From Pictodentalium vernedei (taxonomy: Eukaryota; Mollusca; Scaphopoda; Dentaliida; Dentaliidae), in contig CM062290.1 of the NCBI GenBank assembly GCA_031216915.1, positions 164,092,453 to 164,156,452 of the forward strand: DNA of 64,000 nt, read 5' to 3'. Under the pieces are notes generated by a model that saw nothing but the letters and a program-made list of their open reading frames with translations, was not told the DNA's origin and made no database searches. Position 1 is the stretch's first letter. The number at the start of each line of letters is the position of its first letter. A program made the translations under genes and the position numbers. Below, in pieces: positions 28,538 through 38,215 of the stretch.

Positions 28538-31500
28538 TCATTCCCCCTGCACCCCACCCCCTCTTCCCCTCCTCTCCTCCCAGCATTCAGATATAAACTG
28601 CTTAATAGTGTCCCTCACTTCCTCTTTTTCAATTTCTTCAATAAGCATTACTACCCTCTCCCTCATGTCCCCCTTCAGCCATCTATCCTTTGTTTCTTCA
28701 CCCCACTTCTGCATTATTCTTCCAGTAAATTTTATTCTATGAGGTATATACTGTGGGCATTCCAAGAGAAAATGTTCCAGGGTCTCCACTACTCCAGAGT
28801 GGCACATTTGGCATCCCTTTTCCCCATCTCTCCCAATTTTTCCCCGAAGCTCCAGTGATCTTGATCTCAGTTTGAACAGCAGTGACCCTCCAAAGGTGCC
28901 ATCTAGGTACTTCTCAAAAGCTGGCTTTTCTTTATATTGTAACCCCTGCAGTGATCTTTTCACGCTAACCCCTGCTCGCCAGTTTCGATTGCAGTCTTCC
29001 CTGACTCTCTCTTTGACAAACCTTTTGCCTTCTTTCATTCCTACTTCTATGTTTGTGACCTCTATAGAGTAATTGTCCATTAGTTCCCTCACATGTTTTG
29101 ACCACCCCGTTTCTATATTAGAATTCCAAATGGTATCGAGCATCAATTTGCACCACCGGTTGTCAGGCAGGTTTCTCAAGTAGTTAAAGTAACACAGTTT
29201 TCCCAAATCTACCCTGTCCTTGATTTTCATCCACCCAAGCTCCCCCCTTACTGCTTCCAAAGCTGCAGCATTACTCGACCCTGTTATCCATCTGCCGGCA
29301 TCATTCTGAGTACTTTCCAACTTCTTAATAACGGTTTGGTTTAATGGAATCACGTCCGTGCCATACGTTATACTTGGTAAACCCACCCTCTCCCACAGTG
29401 TTTTCCCCACAAAGACCTTATTGAAACTATTTTTCCCTAAAAGTTTTAGTTGGTTCAGAATTCTTTTCCCCTTCAGAATCAGTTTGGCTGAGTAATTTCT
29501 GTACACCCCTCTTCCCGTTATATTTATGCTTACCCCTAGATACTCATACTCTCCCGTTTCTCCTACAGTGATTTGTTTGCTTTCCCCTTCGGGGATTGAG
29601 AACTCCCCCACTCTCCATCTCTTCGTCATATCTACCTTGCGTCCAACGGGTATTACCTTGCTTTTATTTTCATTTAGTTCGAGCCGCCAAGTGTTCCCAT
29701 ATCTACCAACAATTTCCATCAGTTTCTCTAGCCCCTGTTCAGTTCTAGACATTAACACCATGTCGTCCGCAAAGAATAAGCCTGGTATCTTTATGTCTCC
29801 AACATTTACCCCCTCCGCACTCTGAATTAGTTCGTCCCCTAAATCTTTAACATACAATGCAAACAAAATCGGTGAAAAGATACACCCCTGCTTGAGGCCT
29901 ATATCCATAGGGACTCGTTTTGTAGTGATACTCCCTAGACTGAGTTGGCTTTGCACATCTGTATACAGTGCTTTCATGATTCCCACAAAGTCACCCCCCA
30001 GTCCGATGCCCTCGAGCTTTCGCCACATACCTTCCCTCCACACTCGGTCGTACGCTTTTTTCACATCTAGAAATGCCAGAAACACCTTTTTCTTTTCAGC
30101 CTTTGTTGATTCTATCAGTTGGGTGAGTGTAAATAGGTGATCAGTGACTCTTCGTCCTTTCCTGAAACCATTTTGAATTTCTCCTAAAAAACCTTTCTCT
30201 TCAATAACTTCCTCTAGTCTACCGTATATGACCTTACAGAATACTTTTCCGATGTTACTACTAACTGATATCCCCCTATAGTTATCTAGAACTTCCTTAT
30301 CCCCCTTTTTGTGTATGAACGACACCTTACTTTCCCTCCACTCTCTGGGGACCTCTTGCTTTCGCAGAGCCAGGTTGAAAAGGTTTGTCAGGACTTCAAT
30401 AAGTGCCTCCCCTCCATTTTTGAGGAATTCGTTCGGAATTTCATCAGTCCCTCCCGCTTTACCATTTTTTAATTTCGAGACCACGTTCCGCACTTCTTCT
30501 GCCGTTATTTCGCTACATACACGATTGGATAGGTTCTCCTCCACCAGTGTATTTCTTTTTGGTGGGGACCCACTGCCCCATCGCCTATCGTTTATCTTTT
30601 CCCAGTGCTTGACTAACTCTGAAGCGATACGGCCTTTATCTTCTGTACTTTCCCCATCCACTTTGATACTCTGCACACTACTTTTCCCCCGTTTATTTAT
30701 CCAGTTCCAAAATACGTTTGAGCTCGAACCCCCCGTTTTCTTTATTGTTCTGGCAAGACTGCAATTGTGCTCCTTCCTATTATTATTCTTTATCTCATTC
30801 ACCTTTCTCCGTGCCAGTTCATATTCTCCTTTCATTAGTCTCGTGTCATTGTTATCCACCCCTTTAAGCTTCCTACTTCTTCTGTAAGCAGCGCATTTTA
30901 CCTTCCTTTCTTTTATAGCCTTTTTCAGTCCCTCGTTAACCCTGTATCCAAGTTCTCTCGTTGGGACCCTCACCCTTCCTATACAATCCCTCCCTGCCTC
31001 TGTTAGGCTATTTACTATGCCATCTGAAATACTCTGGACATTTGCATCCCTAGGTATACATTCAAGATTTGGTTTTAGTTTTTCCCGAAACTGCTTCCAG
31101 TCGGTTCCTTGTTTTAGTCCCCAAACTTCCTTGAAGGTATTTCTGCCTCTATTCGTCTTTTTGCCCATAATCTTAACTGTTATCAGGTTGTGATCACTAC
31201 CCAAGTCATTTTTTCCCTCGTCATCTATTTCTACATCTATAACCTCCCTCCATACGCTAATATCAGTGAGTATATAATCAATTATTGTTTTCTTATCGTT
31301 CCTCTCCCAGGTCCATTTACCCTTACATTTCGCATCCCTGTTCAGGATCTTTAAACCAAGCTCTTTTGATAGGTCCAACATCTTCCTCCCATTCGTGTTA
31401 ATTTTCCTATCACCTCCCTGTATGCCCTCCTCCTCATCCCCGATGTGCCCATTGAAGTCCCCCATTAGGACAATACTGAACCCCCTGCTTCCAAGCTCTG

Positions 31501-31972
31501 TGATATTCGATCTAAGAGTTGTATATATTGAATCATTCCACTCAGGCTTACTTCCCTCCACTGCTAAGTATACAACACCAACGGCAACACTCCTGCTTCC
31601 TAACTTGATTTTTGCCCAGACTATTTCGTTGGATACTGGAATCTGAGTCCTTGCTTCTGTGAGATCTGTAATCAATGAGGGCTGTAATTCCTCTTTAGCG
31701 TAGATGCCAACACCCCCACCCCGTTTCTGACCCTCAGTTCGCCCAGCTCCTATCCACACGCAACCCTTCATCTGATCAACCCGCTCATCCCGTCGTATCC
31801 ACGTCTCACTTAGACCCATTATATCAAAGTCTCCTTCGTCCATCATTGTTGATATTTCGCTTACTTTCTTGTGCAGACCCTGGATGTTGCAGTACCCAAA
31901 CTTAATGAATCTTTGTTTTTTTGTCATCACTGGCACATTATTATAACCCTGGTATGTCCCTGTATTGTGCAT
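28538..31972 (-). CDS. LINE B ORF2: endonuclease-reverse transcriptase, intact
   Basis: 1144 codons without interruption. The endonuclease occupies roughly residues 25-270: YCNIQGL, LSETWI, GGGVGIYA, MGDFNGHIG, IIDYILTD, LGSDHNLI. RT at about 500-800 carries ISVSSNIGKVFCKVI, FLDVKKAYDRVWREGM, KQGCIFSPILF and FADDMVLM with the catalytic Asp pair. The C-terminal zinc-binding block is CQMCHSG...LEHFLLEC. It cuts target DNA and reverse transcribes the element RNA in the nucleus. The length fits an entire ORF2. I keep the first ATG, since the endonuclease starts about 25 residues later. Confidence 0.92.
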   Translation of the reverse strand: MHNTGTYQGYNNVPVMTKKQRFIKFGYCNIQGLHKKVSEISTMMDEGDFDIMGLSETWIRRDERVDQMKGCVWIGAGRTEGQKRGGGVGIYAKEELQPSLITDLTEARTQIPVSNEIVWAKIKLGSRSVAVGVVYLAVEGSKPEWNDSIYTTLRSNITELGSRGFSIVLMGDFNGHIGDEEEGIQGGDRKINTNGRKMLDLSKELGLKILNRDAKCKGKWTWERNDKKTIIDYILTDISVWREVIDVEIDDEGKNDLGSDHNLITVKIMGKKTNRGRNTFKEVWGLKQGTDWKQFREKLKPNLECIPRDANVQSISDGIVNSLTEAGRDCIGRVRVPTRELGYRVNEGLKKAIKERKVKCAAYRRSRKLKGVDNNDTRLMKGEYELARRKVNEIKNNNRKEHNCSLARTIKKTGGSSSNVFWNWINKRGKSSVQSIKVDGESTEDKGRIASELVKHWEKINDRRWGSGSPPKRNTLVEENLSNRVCSEITAEEVRNVVSKLKNGKAGGTDEIPNEFLKNGGEALIEVLTNLFNLALRKQEVPREWRESKVSFIHKKGDKEVLDNYRGISVSSNIGKVFCKVIYGRLEEVIEEKGFLGEIQNGFRKGRRVTDHLFTLTQLIESTKAEKKKVFLAFLDVKKAYDRVWREGMWRKLEGIGLGGDFVGIMKALYTDVQSQLSLGSITTKRVPMDIGLKQGCIFSPILFALYVKDLGDELIQSAEGVNVGDIKIPGLFFADDMVLMSRTEQGLEKLMEIVGRYGNTWRLELNENKSKVIPVGRKVDMTKRWRVGEFSIPEGESKQITVGETGEYEYLGVSINITGRGVYRNYSAKLILKGKRILNQLKLLGKNSFNKVFVGKTLWERVGLPSITYGTDVIPLNQTVIKKLESTQNDAGRWITGSSNAAALEAVRGELGWMKIKDRVDLGKLCYFNYLRNLPDNRWCKLMLDTIWNSNIETGWSKHVRELMDNYSIEVTNIEVGMKEGKRFVKERVREDCNRNWRAGVSVKRSLQGLQYKEKPAFEKYLDGTFGGSLLFKLRSRSLELRGKIGRDGEKGCQMCHSGVVETLEHFLLECPQYIPHRIKFTGRIMQKWGEETKDRWLKGDMRERVVMLIEEIEKEEVRDTIKQFISECWEERRGRGGGVQGE

Positions 31973-32016
31973 GTTTGTTGTTCTTCCTATGTTCCCAGCA
32001 TTTGTGCCCCTCTGGG

Positions 32017-33495
32017 TTATCGGCTGTGGTCCCCTACCCCCCTTTTCTCCAAAAAAGGCCCAGTCACCTGTAAAATTTTTTGGCCCAACAGGTCTGTACC
32101 CATCCTACTTAAATGCAATCCGTCTCGCCCATACAACTCTCCTTGTCCCCAGAATGAATCCCAGTGGTCAATGAAATGTATTCCCAAGTCTTTGCAGTGC
32201 TCTTCCAGCTCCCCGTTTAGTGCCATAATCCGCGAGTTCCTCTCATTCCCACCACCCATAACGGGGAGCACCCCTGAAACGATGGTCCGAGCATTCCTGC
32301 TAAGTAGCTTACTAATTAGGTCCTTGTATGTGTCCACCAAACGAACTGATTTCCTCTCCCTGATGTTATTGGACCCCACATGTAATACCACTACCGGATC
32401 AGGCCCCGACCCAGCTACAATACCGTCCACTCTATCCCTCAGGTCCTCCACTTTAGCCCCCGGAAAGCACAGAACTGTTCTATTTTTACTGTCCGGACCA
32501 CAGACAACCTTGTCGATCCCCCGAACTATGCTACTTCCCGCAACCACCAACTTACTTTTGGCCCTCGCCCTATTTATCTCCTCTAGTCTCCTATTGTTTA
32601 CAGCGTCCTCTTCCTCTCCAACAGTCCCACTCGGAGTCATTATCGGTATCGGTATCTTTGACCTAGGATTACTCCTATCCTTGTCCCTCCGTCTCTTTCC
32701 AGGCCCTGAACTACCTGGACTACTCCCCTGGTCTTCTCCCGTATCCCTCCTCCTTTTTCCTGGCCTAGACCCCAAGCTACTACCTGTTGCAACTACCTCC
32801 ATCTCCCCCTCTGTCTCTTCCGAACCGAGCACATCAAATCTGTTTCTGGTGCTGCACTCCCCACTGCCTTTGGACTTTACACCCCTATCTACCTGCTTCT
32901 CTGGCCCCCCTTTCCTACCACTTTTGATAGTCCACGCCAAACGCTTTACAGCATTGCTCCGGCCTGGGCCCCCCTCATCTGTCCTACGTACTTTTCTAGC
33001 AGCCCCCACCTCATCACCTACCTCATTCACATCAAAGGTTCTACCCCCATGTTTCCTCTTGGAACCACCGACAACCTTCCATCCTTCTCGGAAAGCTACT
33101 TTCACAGGCGTAACTCCAGACAGCCCCGCCCTACCAAGTTTTCCCTTCAGCTCAGCAATCTCCCCCTCAAACTTAACAATTGTCTCAAGTAGGCGGAGAA
33201 TTTCCTGGCAGTTTGCACATACCTCTCCATATCCCACCGAGCGACAGTCCCCATACATCATAGAACACTGTTTACAAACTTCAAGGCCAATATCGCCATC
33301 GGTGGCCCCACCAACCCGGCTCTGACCGACACCCCCAGTGACCTCTGTCTGCACACCAATACTTACCCCGTTGGCACCGTTGACCTGGACCGCGATATTA
33401 CACGTATTTACCTCCATACTTACCTCCGTCTGAACAGACTTGCTCGCCATCATCAAGACAAAATTACGCGATCGGACAGGGAAAACTGTACACAC
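32017..33495 (-). CDS. LINE B ORF1: zinc finger, coiled coil and SGNH esterase
   Basis: 492 codons. The N-terminal cysteine pairs (CKQC, CANC) look zinc-binding, followed by a short coiled coil (LLETIVKFEGEIAELKGKL). A long basic, low-complexity middle has repeated PGKRRRD. The C-terminal domain is an SGNH-type esterase: block I GSSIVRG (Ser kept, the usual Asp of GDS changed to Ser), FPGAKVEDL, block III GSNNIR, block V DGLHLS (Asp and His kept). Esterase-bearing ORF1s are known in CR1-type LINEs, where the protein binds RNA and membranes or lipids are proposed as partners. Translation may start at the internal MMASKSVQ codons. Confidence 0.88.
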   Translation of the reverse strand: MCTVFPVRSRNFVLMMASKSVQTEVSMEVNTCNIAVQVNGANGVSIGVQTEVTGGVGQSRVGGATDGDIGLEVCKQCSMMYGDCRSVGYGEVCANCQEILRLLETIVKFEGEIAELKGKLGRAGLSGVTPVKVAFREGWKVVGGSKRKHGGRTFDVNEVGDEVGAARKVRRTDEGGPGRSNAVKRLAWTIKSGRKGGPEKQVDRGVKSKGSGECSTRNRFDVLGSEETEGEMEVVATGSSLGSRPGKRRRDTGEDQGSSPGSSGPGKRRRDKDRSNPRSKIPIPIMTPSGTVGEEEDAVNNRRLEEINRARAKSKLVVAGSSIVRGIDKVVCGPDSKNRTVLCFPGAKVEDLRDRVDGIVAGSGPDPVVVLHVGSNNIRERKSVRLVDTYKDLISKLLSRNARTIVSGVLPVMGGGNERNSRIMALNGELEEHCKDLGIHFIDHWDSFWGQGELYGRDGLHLSRMGTDLLGQKILQVTGPFLEKRGVGDHSR

Positions 33496-33545
33496 GCGAC
33501 AAAAGGCAACGCGACGAACCGTTCGACAACTTAGCGCTCACAGTT

Positions 33546-33867
33546 TTATTTAAGACCTTCTAACTTTGTCCCAGTTACTATACTAAACTAACTCCCCACA
33601 AATTTGAATAAAATAACCTGAAAATGAAATATATATGATTAGTAAACAATAAAAATACTTAATTTCGATTCGTAACCAAGGAGACTTCTTCTGTGTACTT
33701 GCGGATCGAGACGAGTGAGAAAGACCAATACAACATTACAGCGGCACTAAACAGGTTAGTTCGTTTTTTAAATATATGCAAAGTCGTTTAATATATTTTT
33801 TTGTCCCGCCTCTGGTAACTAAGATTACCCACCCTAACGGACTAGCATTATAGACGAACGTTGTTAC
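33546..33867. other. MULE 2 core, no gene
   Basis: AT-rich sequence between the LINE B 5' end and the next MITE. No continuation of the PHD fragment was recognised. Confidence 0.5.
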
Positions 33868-34681
33868 TTAAACCTTAGACCCCGAAGCCGTCGCCATGAG
33901 CCGCCGTCGCCACCCGTATTTTATGTAAGCCGCCGCGAGCCACATTTTTCTTCAGCCAGCCGTATTATAAATCAGCCGCCACGAAATCTGCGCCGGCTTA
34001 AGCCGTGTAAATTGTCAACATTTCACTAATTAACCCTTTACCCAACACTAGCAGCAGACGACACTCGTAACAAAATGTCTCGTATAACTAAAAATTTTCA
34101 TATTCTGCTTCCAAAACATAGGTTGTGACCCCTCATTGGGACGAGCGCGAGGCGCTCGTTACAATGAGGGGACACAATCTATGTTTTGGAAGCAAAAAAA
34201 AAAAAAAGAAAATATTTTAAAAAGTGAATCTGACTGAATGGAGATTTTCGTGTATTGTATAGCGCTGGCAGGTTTTGGCCGTTACGTTAGGTAAAGGGTT
34301 AGGCCCTAAACGTTTGAAAAATGCCTCAACGTGTCGATTCCCTCGCTCCAATTCCAGTCACTCTACCATCGTTTGATATATACATCTCCCTTTCTAATGC
34401 ATTTTAGGTTTCTTTCATTCTACCAATCTGGGATACAAGTACACGTTTTGTGCGTTCTACGACGGATCACGAGCCAAGACACACAACTCCATTGAAATGA
34501 ATAAATAAAATAAAGCGATCCAGTGGGTTTTCTGTCATGTTTTTACACCTCTCAGCTGAGTCGCCATGAGCCGCCAGCCGTTAAAGTAAAAACTTAGCCA
34601 GCTGAGCTGGCTAGCCAGCCATATATTCCTTCAGCCAGCCACGAAAATGAATTTACATGGCTTCGGGGTCTATTAAACCTT
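33868..34681. mobile_element. MULE-like MITE, 796 bp, exact 9-bp duplication
   Basis: TTAAACCTT at 33868-33876 and 34673-34681. The inverted ends are AGACCCCGAAGCC and, from the other side, TAGACCCCGAAGCC. Subterminal words CGCCATGAGCCGCC, TTCAGCCAGCC and similar occur near both ends. A piggyBac-like MITE is inserted at 34034. No ORF. Confidence 0.75.
34030..34302. mobile_element. piggyBac-like palindromic MITE, copy 1
   Basis: TTAA at 34030-34033 and TTAG at 34299-34302. Inverted ends are CCCTTTACCCAAC and CCCTTTACCTAAC. A central palindrome is built on CATTGGGACGAGCGC and GCGCTCGTTACAATG between CCAAAACATAGGTTGTG and its complement. Confidence 0.75.
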
Positions 34682-34976
34682 TTGTGTATTTCCTTTTTCC
34701 GTCTACATTTAGGGCCCCTCATTATATTCAATCTTTTTTCAGATTTTATTTATTTATTTATTTTTTTTTTTGGGGGGGGGGGGGGGGGGCTTCCAAGACA
34801 CAGGTTATGACCCCCTCATTTGAACGAGCGTAACGGGCTCATTCGAATTAGCGGTAATAAACTATATTTTTAAAGAAATTTTCTGTGTTATTGTTCTTAC
34901 ACCACACTAGTTGAAAACTCTCTTATTATACAGTTATAGCCTTTGTTTGAACACTACTCACTTGGTACTTTTTGCT
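34682..34976. other. MITE debris, no gene
   Basis: Contains a G18 run (34772-34789) and a damaged copy of the palindromic MITE centre (CTTCCAAGACACAGGTTATG, GAACGAGCG). Nothing coding. Confidence 0.5.
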
Positions 34977-35225
34977 TTAAACCGATACCCAACGATTGGA
35001 GCAGACGACACTGAAGAAAAAAAAATCGAGTAACCTAAAATGTTCATTTTTGCTTCAAAAACATAGGCTATGGTCCCTTATTCGAACGAGCGTGGCGCGC
35101 TCGTTCGAACGGGGAGCCATAACCTGTGTTTTGGAAGCAAAAGATGAAATTTAGAATAGGCCAAGTTTGAACAGCGATTTCGAGTATAGTGCTGGCCGCG
35201 TTCGGCCATAACGTTGGTTAAAGGG
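34977..35225. mobile_element. piggyBac-like palindromic MITE, copy 2 (degenerate)
   Basis: TTAA at the left. The ends ACCGATACCCAACG and, inverted, CCCTTTAACCAACG are less alike than in copy 1. The centre is TCGAACGAGCG/CGCTCGTTCGA, between CATAGGCTATGG and CCATAACCTGTG. Confidence 0.6.
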
Positions 35226-35529
35226 CCAGCGCTTTCGGTCGTATGTGGATATTATTGGAACCGGATCAGTTCGCAGGTTCGACCAATTTGCTAAATGACG
35301 GTGCCTGTGGTACCTATTTGTTTTGTTTATATTTTTTCGTTGTGTAGTTTTTACTCATTATCCGTAAATTGAATAAAATAAATTAAATAAAAACAGTTCT
35401 ATCATTGTTGTCCCTTTTCTTGCCAGTACCTTCATAACTCTGCAGTTATATGGAGCAGGGGCAAGAGTGATACCAGCAAAACAAGGGCCTGCATAAAATC
35501 AGAAATATAATATGGTAGATCACGATAGT
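35226..35529. other. MULE 2 core, no gene
   Basis: AT-rich. Nothing recognised before the right inverted repeat begins. Confidence 0.45.
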
Positions 35530-36625
35530 TTCTAACATGCCGCAGGGAAATAATTAAAAAGGACCCGCGGTAGCTTGTGATAGTAACGTTTTTAATATAC
35601 CGCAGGTCCCTCGATTGGTGGGAGTAACAGCAAAACGAGGGACCTGCGGTATATTAAAAATAAATAATGCGAAGGATTTAGTGACCTGTGGTAAGGATAC
35701 CCCTACGGCGCAGACCGGTCTCATCCCAGAGTCCCCGCAAAACAAAATATTTATCAGTATTAACCTGCAGTAAATGACGGAGAGAGTGAAGATGAGGGGA
35801 AAAACTAAAAGGGACCTGCGGTAGCTTTTATTTTACCGCAGGTCCGTTGTTTTGTGAAGGTAACAGCAAAACAAGCGACCTGCGGTATATTAAAAATATG
35901 TTAAGATAACCAATTTTGATCATCAACTAAAAAACAGTTTCATTATAATTTTTTTACATGGTAATGCATCCCAATTCCAATAGCTTCTGATAGTTTTGTT
36001 CTGCCGCAGGTTCCTTGTTTCATGAATTTTTCACCCTAATTGTGAGGCTTGGAGTGGGATGACCAGGGGACTTATGGTAGTTTATGGTAGATTTTGGGAC
36101 CTGTGGTCATGCTCGACAGCCTGCCTTTTATGCCCAATAAATGCAATAAATTACCAAAAAGCCGCAACCAAGAAATACGATATAGTAGTGTTAAAAAGTT
36201 GCAACGCTGAAATATTTTGAATCATGTTCCCGAGTGTGGCGGGGGCCACATGGGGTGGGATGCCATCGTGGGTAATTTTCCTGAGACATGGCAACCTCTG
36301 AAAGCCTGATGAATTGCATATCGGAATGCTATGTACAATAGAAGACAGTTTTTATATTAGTTATAGTTTTATAGGTCTGCACACGTTGTTTTGACACGAA
36401 GAGCGTGATAAGTTTATGTTGTTTATATAACGTAAATGGAAAAATATGCTCCGTTATTATTGATTTTTGGTGTAAAATACCCCCAAATATCAACGAGACG
36501 ACAGTTGCCTCGAACTATTAGTTAAAACAAAGATAATACGCCGCAAAACAAGGGACCTGCGGTAATTTTGAGGGACCTGCGGTAGCCTGCGGTAAAATCG
36601 GGGACCTGCGGTATAAAGGCGCACC
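35530..36625 (-). repeat. MULE 2 right inverted repeat
   Basis: Inverse of the left arm. It carries at least a dozen GGGACCTGCGGT words, the complement of ACCGCAGGTCCC. It ends in GGTATAAAGGCGCACC beside the target duplication. Its inner end extends beyond the left arm's homologous part, which is replaced there by the PHD fragment. Confidence 0.8.
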
Positions 36626-36635
36626 CGTTCCGGGC

Positions 36636-37186
36636 AATGCACGATTCATTGCGCTTCCAGTCCTAATATTAATCACAAAGGGGAGTTTCGCTTCCATTCA
36701 TTCGCTCTTTTGTTGGTGTTCTTGAAGCACGACAAGTCTTGCACAGACTCCTTATGATATGAGAAAAGTTCTGCCAACTTGTCCAGTCGCACAATTACTA
36801 TGGAAGATATTAGACTGATGCTCCGATACTTCGAAAAATTTAGTCGGTAGACATATTAAACAGTCCACGTAACAAATACATTTCGATCGGTACACATTTT
36901 AAACAGTCTTCATGTGGCAGCTAGTAGACTGATGCTCCGATACTGCTTTTTTCTCAGTCGGTACACATATAAAAAAGATTTTATATGAATTAATTTCACC
37001 ATACTGGTTGGACAGCTCGTATCTTAGGGTCCTCCTAAACACCGGAATGATGCGGAATGACATCTATTTCTTATTGACCAGCAGATTTTATTTAATTAAA
37101 TTAATCATCAGCACATTCTAACATTGAAAAAATATAATCTGTGGTAACAAAATCTATTTTTTCAACTTGACGAGGGACAGTTTGAA
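36636..37186. other. Short local repeats, no gene
   Basis: TAGACTGATGCTCCGATACT occurs at about 36810 and 36926, each followed by GTCGGTAGACATAT-like words. The rest is AT-rich and unremarkable. Confidence 0.5.
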
Positions 37187-38215
37187 AACACCGGAATGGC
37201 AGATCTATATTAATTATGTAATGGAATTTTGTTTATTTTGAAATTCTCACCTCTCATATTCCTTAAATTCAGATTAAATATACACAAATTATACAATAAA
37301 ATGAAGGTTGGGATGTATAGAACACAAAAAACAAATGTAATCAACTCTTAGAGTTGACAGCAGGCGCCACTGGTTCCTGGAAGTCTGCTATCGTATTCGC
37401 ACCAGAACTGACAATAAAATAATATTTCGCAAGAACAGCTCGTGGCTGAATGTGCTTCAGATGTTCAATAACAAAACTAGGCATTCAAAACGCTTTCGAG
37501 TGCAGCGATAGGACTGCATTTTGGAAAAGGACAACACTGTCTGCATTTTTTATTGAAGATGGTTTCCATGCTCGACAGACATGCGCAAATCATTCAATAC
37601 CACAAATTTCCATGGAAAAACAAAATCGTATTCTAAGAAATTTCAACAGGTATCATGATACCTTGCACTGAATATGACAACTGTGCAATCTCTATCTAAT
37701 AACAGTATACTGTATGAAGGCGATCTTTTTCATTATTTGATTTTAGACGGCGTTGTTTTTACATGCCTTTTCTGTCTTTTCCGTCTGATGAAATCGAAAG
37801 TATATTGAAACATAAGCAAAAGCAAACTGAAAGGCTTTGGAATTTACCCCCATGCAGCTCTGTTGCCGTGTTTTGAAGAATTTTGATCCCCTAGCTTTGT
37901 TCTTGGATATGTAAAGCACATTTGGCCACAAGGTGTTTTTGTGAAATATTATTAAATTATCAGTTCTGGTGCGAATACGGCAGCAGACTTCCAGGAACCA
38001 GTGGTGCCTACAGTGGACTCTATGGGTTGATTACACATGTGTTTCGTGTTCTATACATCTCAGTCTTCATTTTGATGTACATTTTGTGCATATTTAATTT
38101 GAATTGAAGGAATATCAGAGGTGAGAATTTTCAAAATAAACAAAATTTCATTACTTATATAGGCCCTTAAAACCAAAACATAATTACAAAATATATAACA
38201 AATACAGCCATTCGG
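37187..38215. mobile_element. Foldback-like element with arms of about 250 bp
   Basis: 37205-37450 and 37915-38165 are inverted copies sharing ACTGGTTCCTGGAAGTCTGC, TTCGCACCAGAACTGA and TTTTGTTTATTTTGAAA. Short outer words CCGGAATGG/CCATTCGGGG suggest the ends. No ORF or clear duplication. Confidence 0.55.

Larger units (their letters stand above)
28483..33545 (-). mobile_element. LINE B: full-length CR1-type LINE
   Basis: 5.06 kb on the minus strand. It has a short 5' UTR, ORF1 (33495-32017), a 44-bp gap, ORF2 (31972-28538), the 3' tail GATGGCCTTCTC...CTGGCCAAAGAG and a TTATTATTA tract. Both ORFs are uninterrupted, so this copy could be competent. It sits in the core of MULE 2. The CR1/L2 group is inferred from the esterase-type ORF1. 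Confidence 0.85.
23490..36635. mobile_element. Large Mutator-like element (MULE 2), about 13.1 kb with nested insertions
   Basis: GTTCCGGGC at 23490-23498 and 36627-36635 flanks long inverted repeats starting GGTGCGCCTTTATACC, with one extra base at the right end. The left arm is 23499-23716 plus 27439-about 28350 once the nested MULE 1 is removed. The right arm is about 35530-36625. Each arm is about 1.1 kb and rich in ACCGCAGGTCCC words in both orientations. Long terminal inverted repeats with a 9-10 bp duplication are diagnostic of Mutator-like transposons. The core between the arms holds a PHD fragment, LINE B and MITEs. No transposase of its own is seen. Confidence 0.75.

Noticed and set aside
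30309-33325. Long plus-strand frames opposite LINE B
   Set aside because: They are antisense shadows of the two LINE ORFs, with no domains and biased composition.
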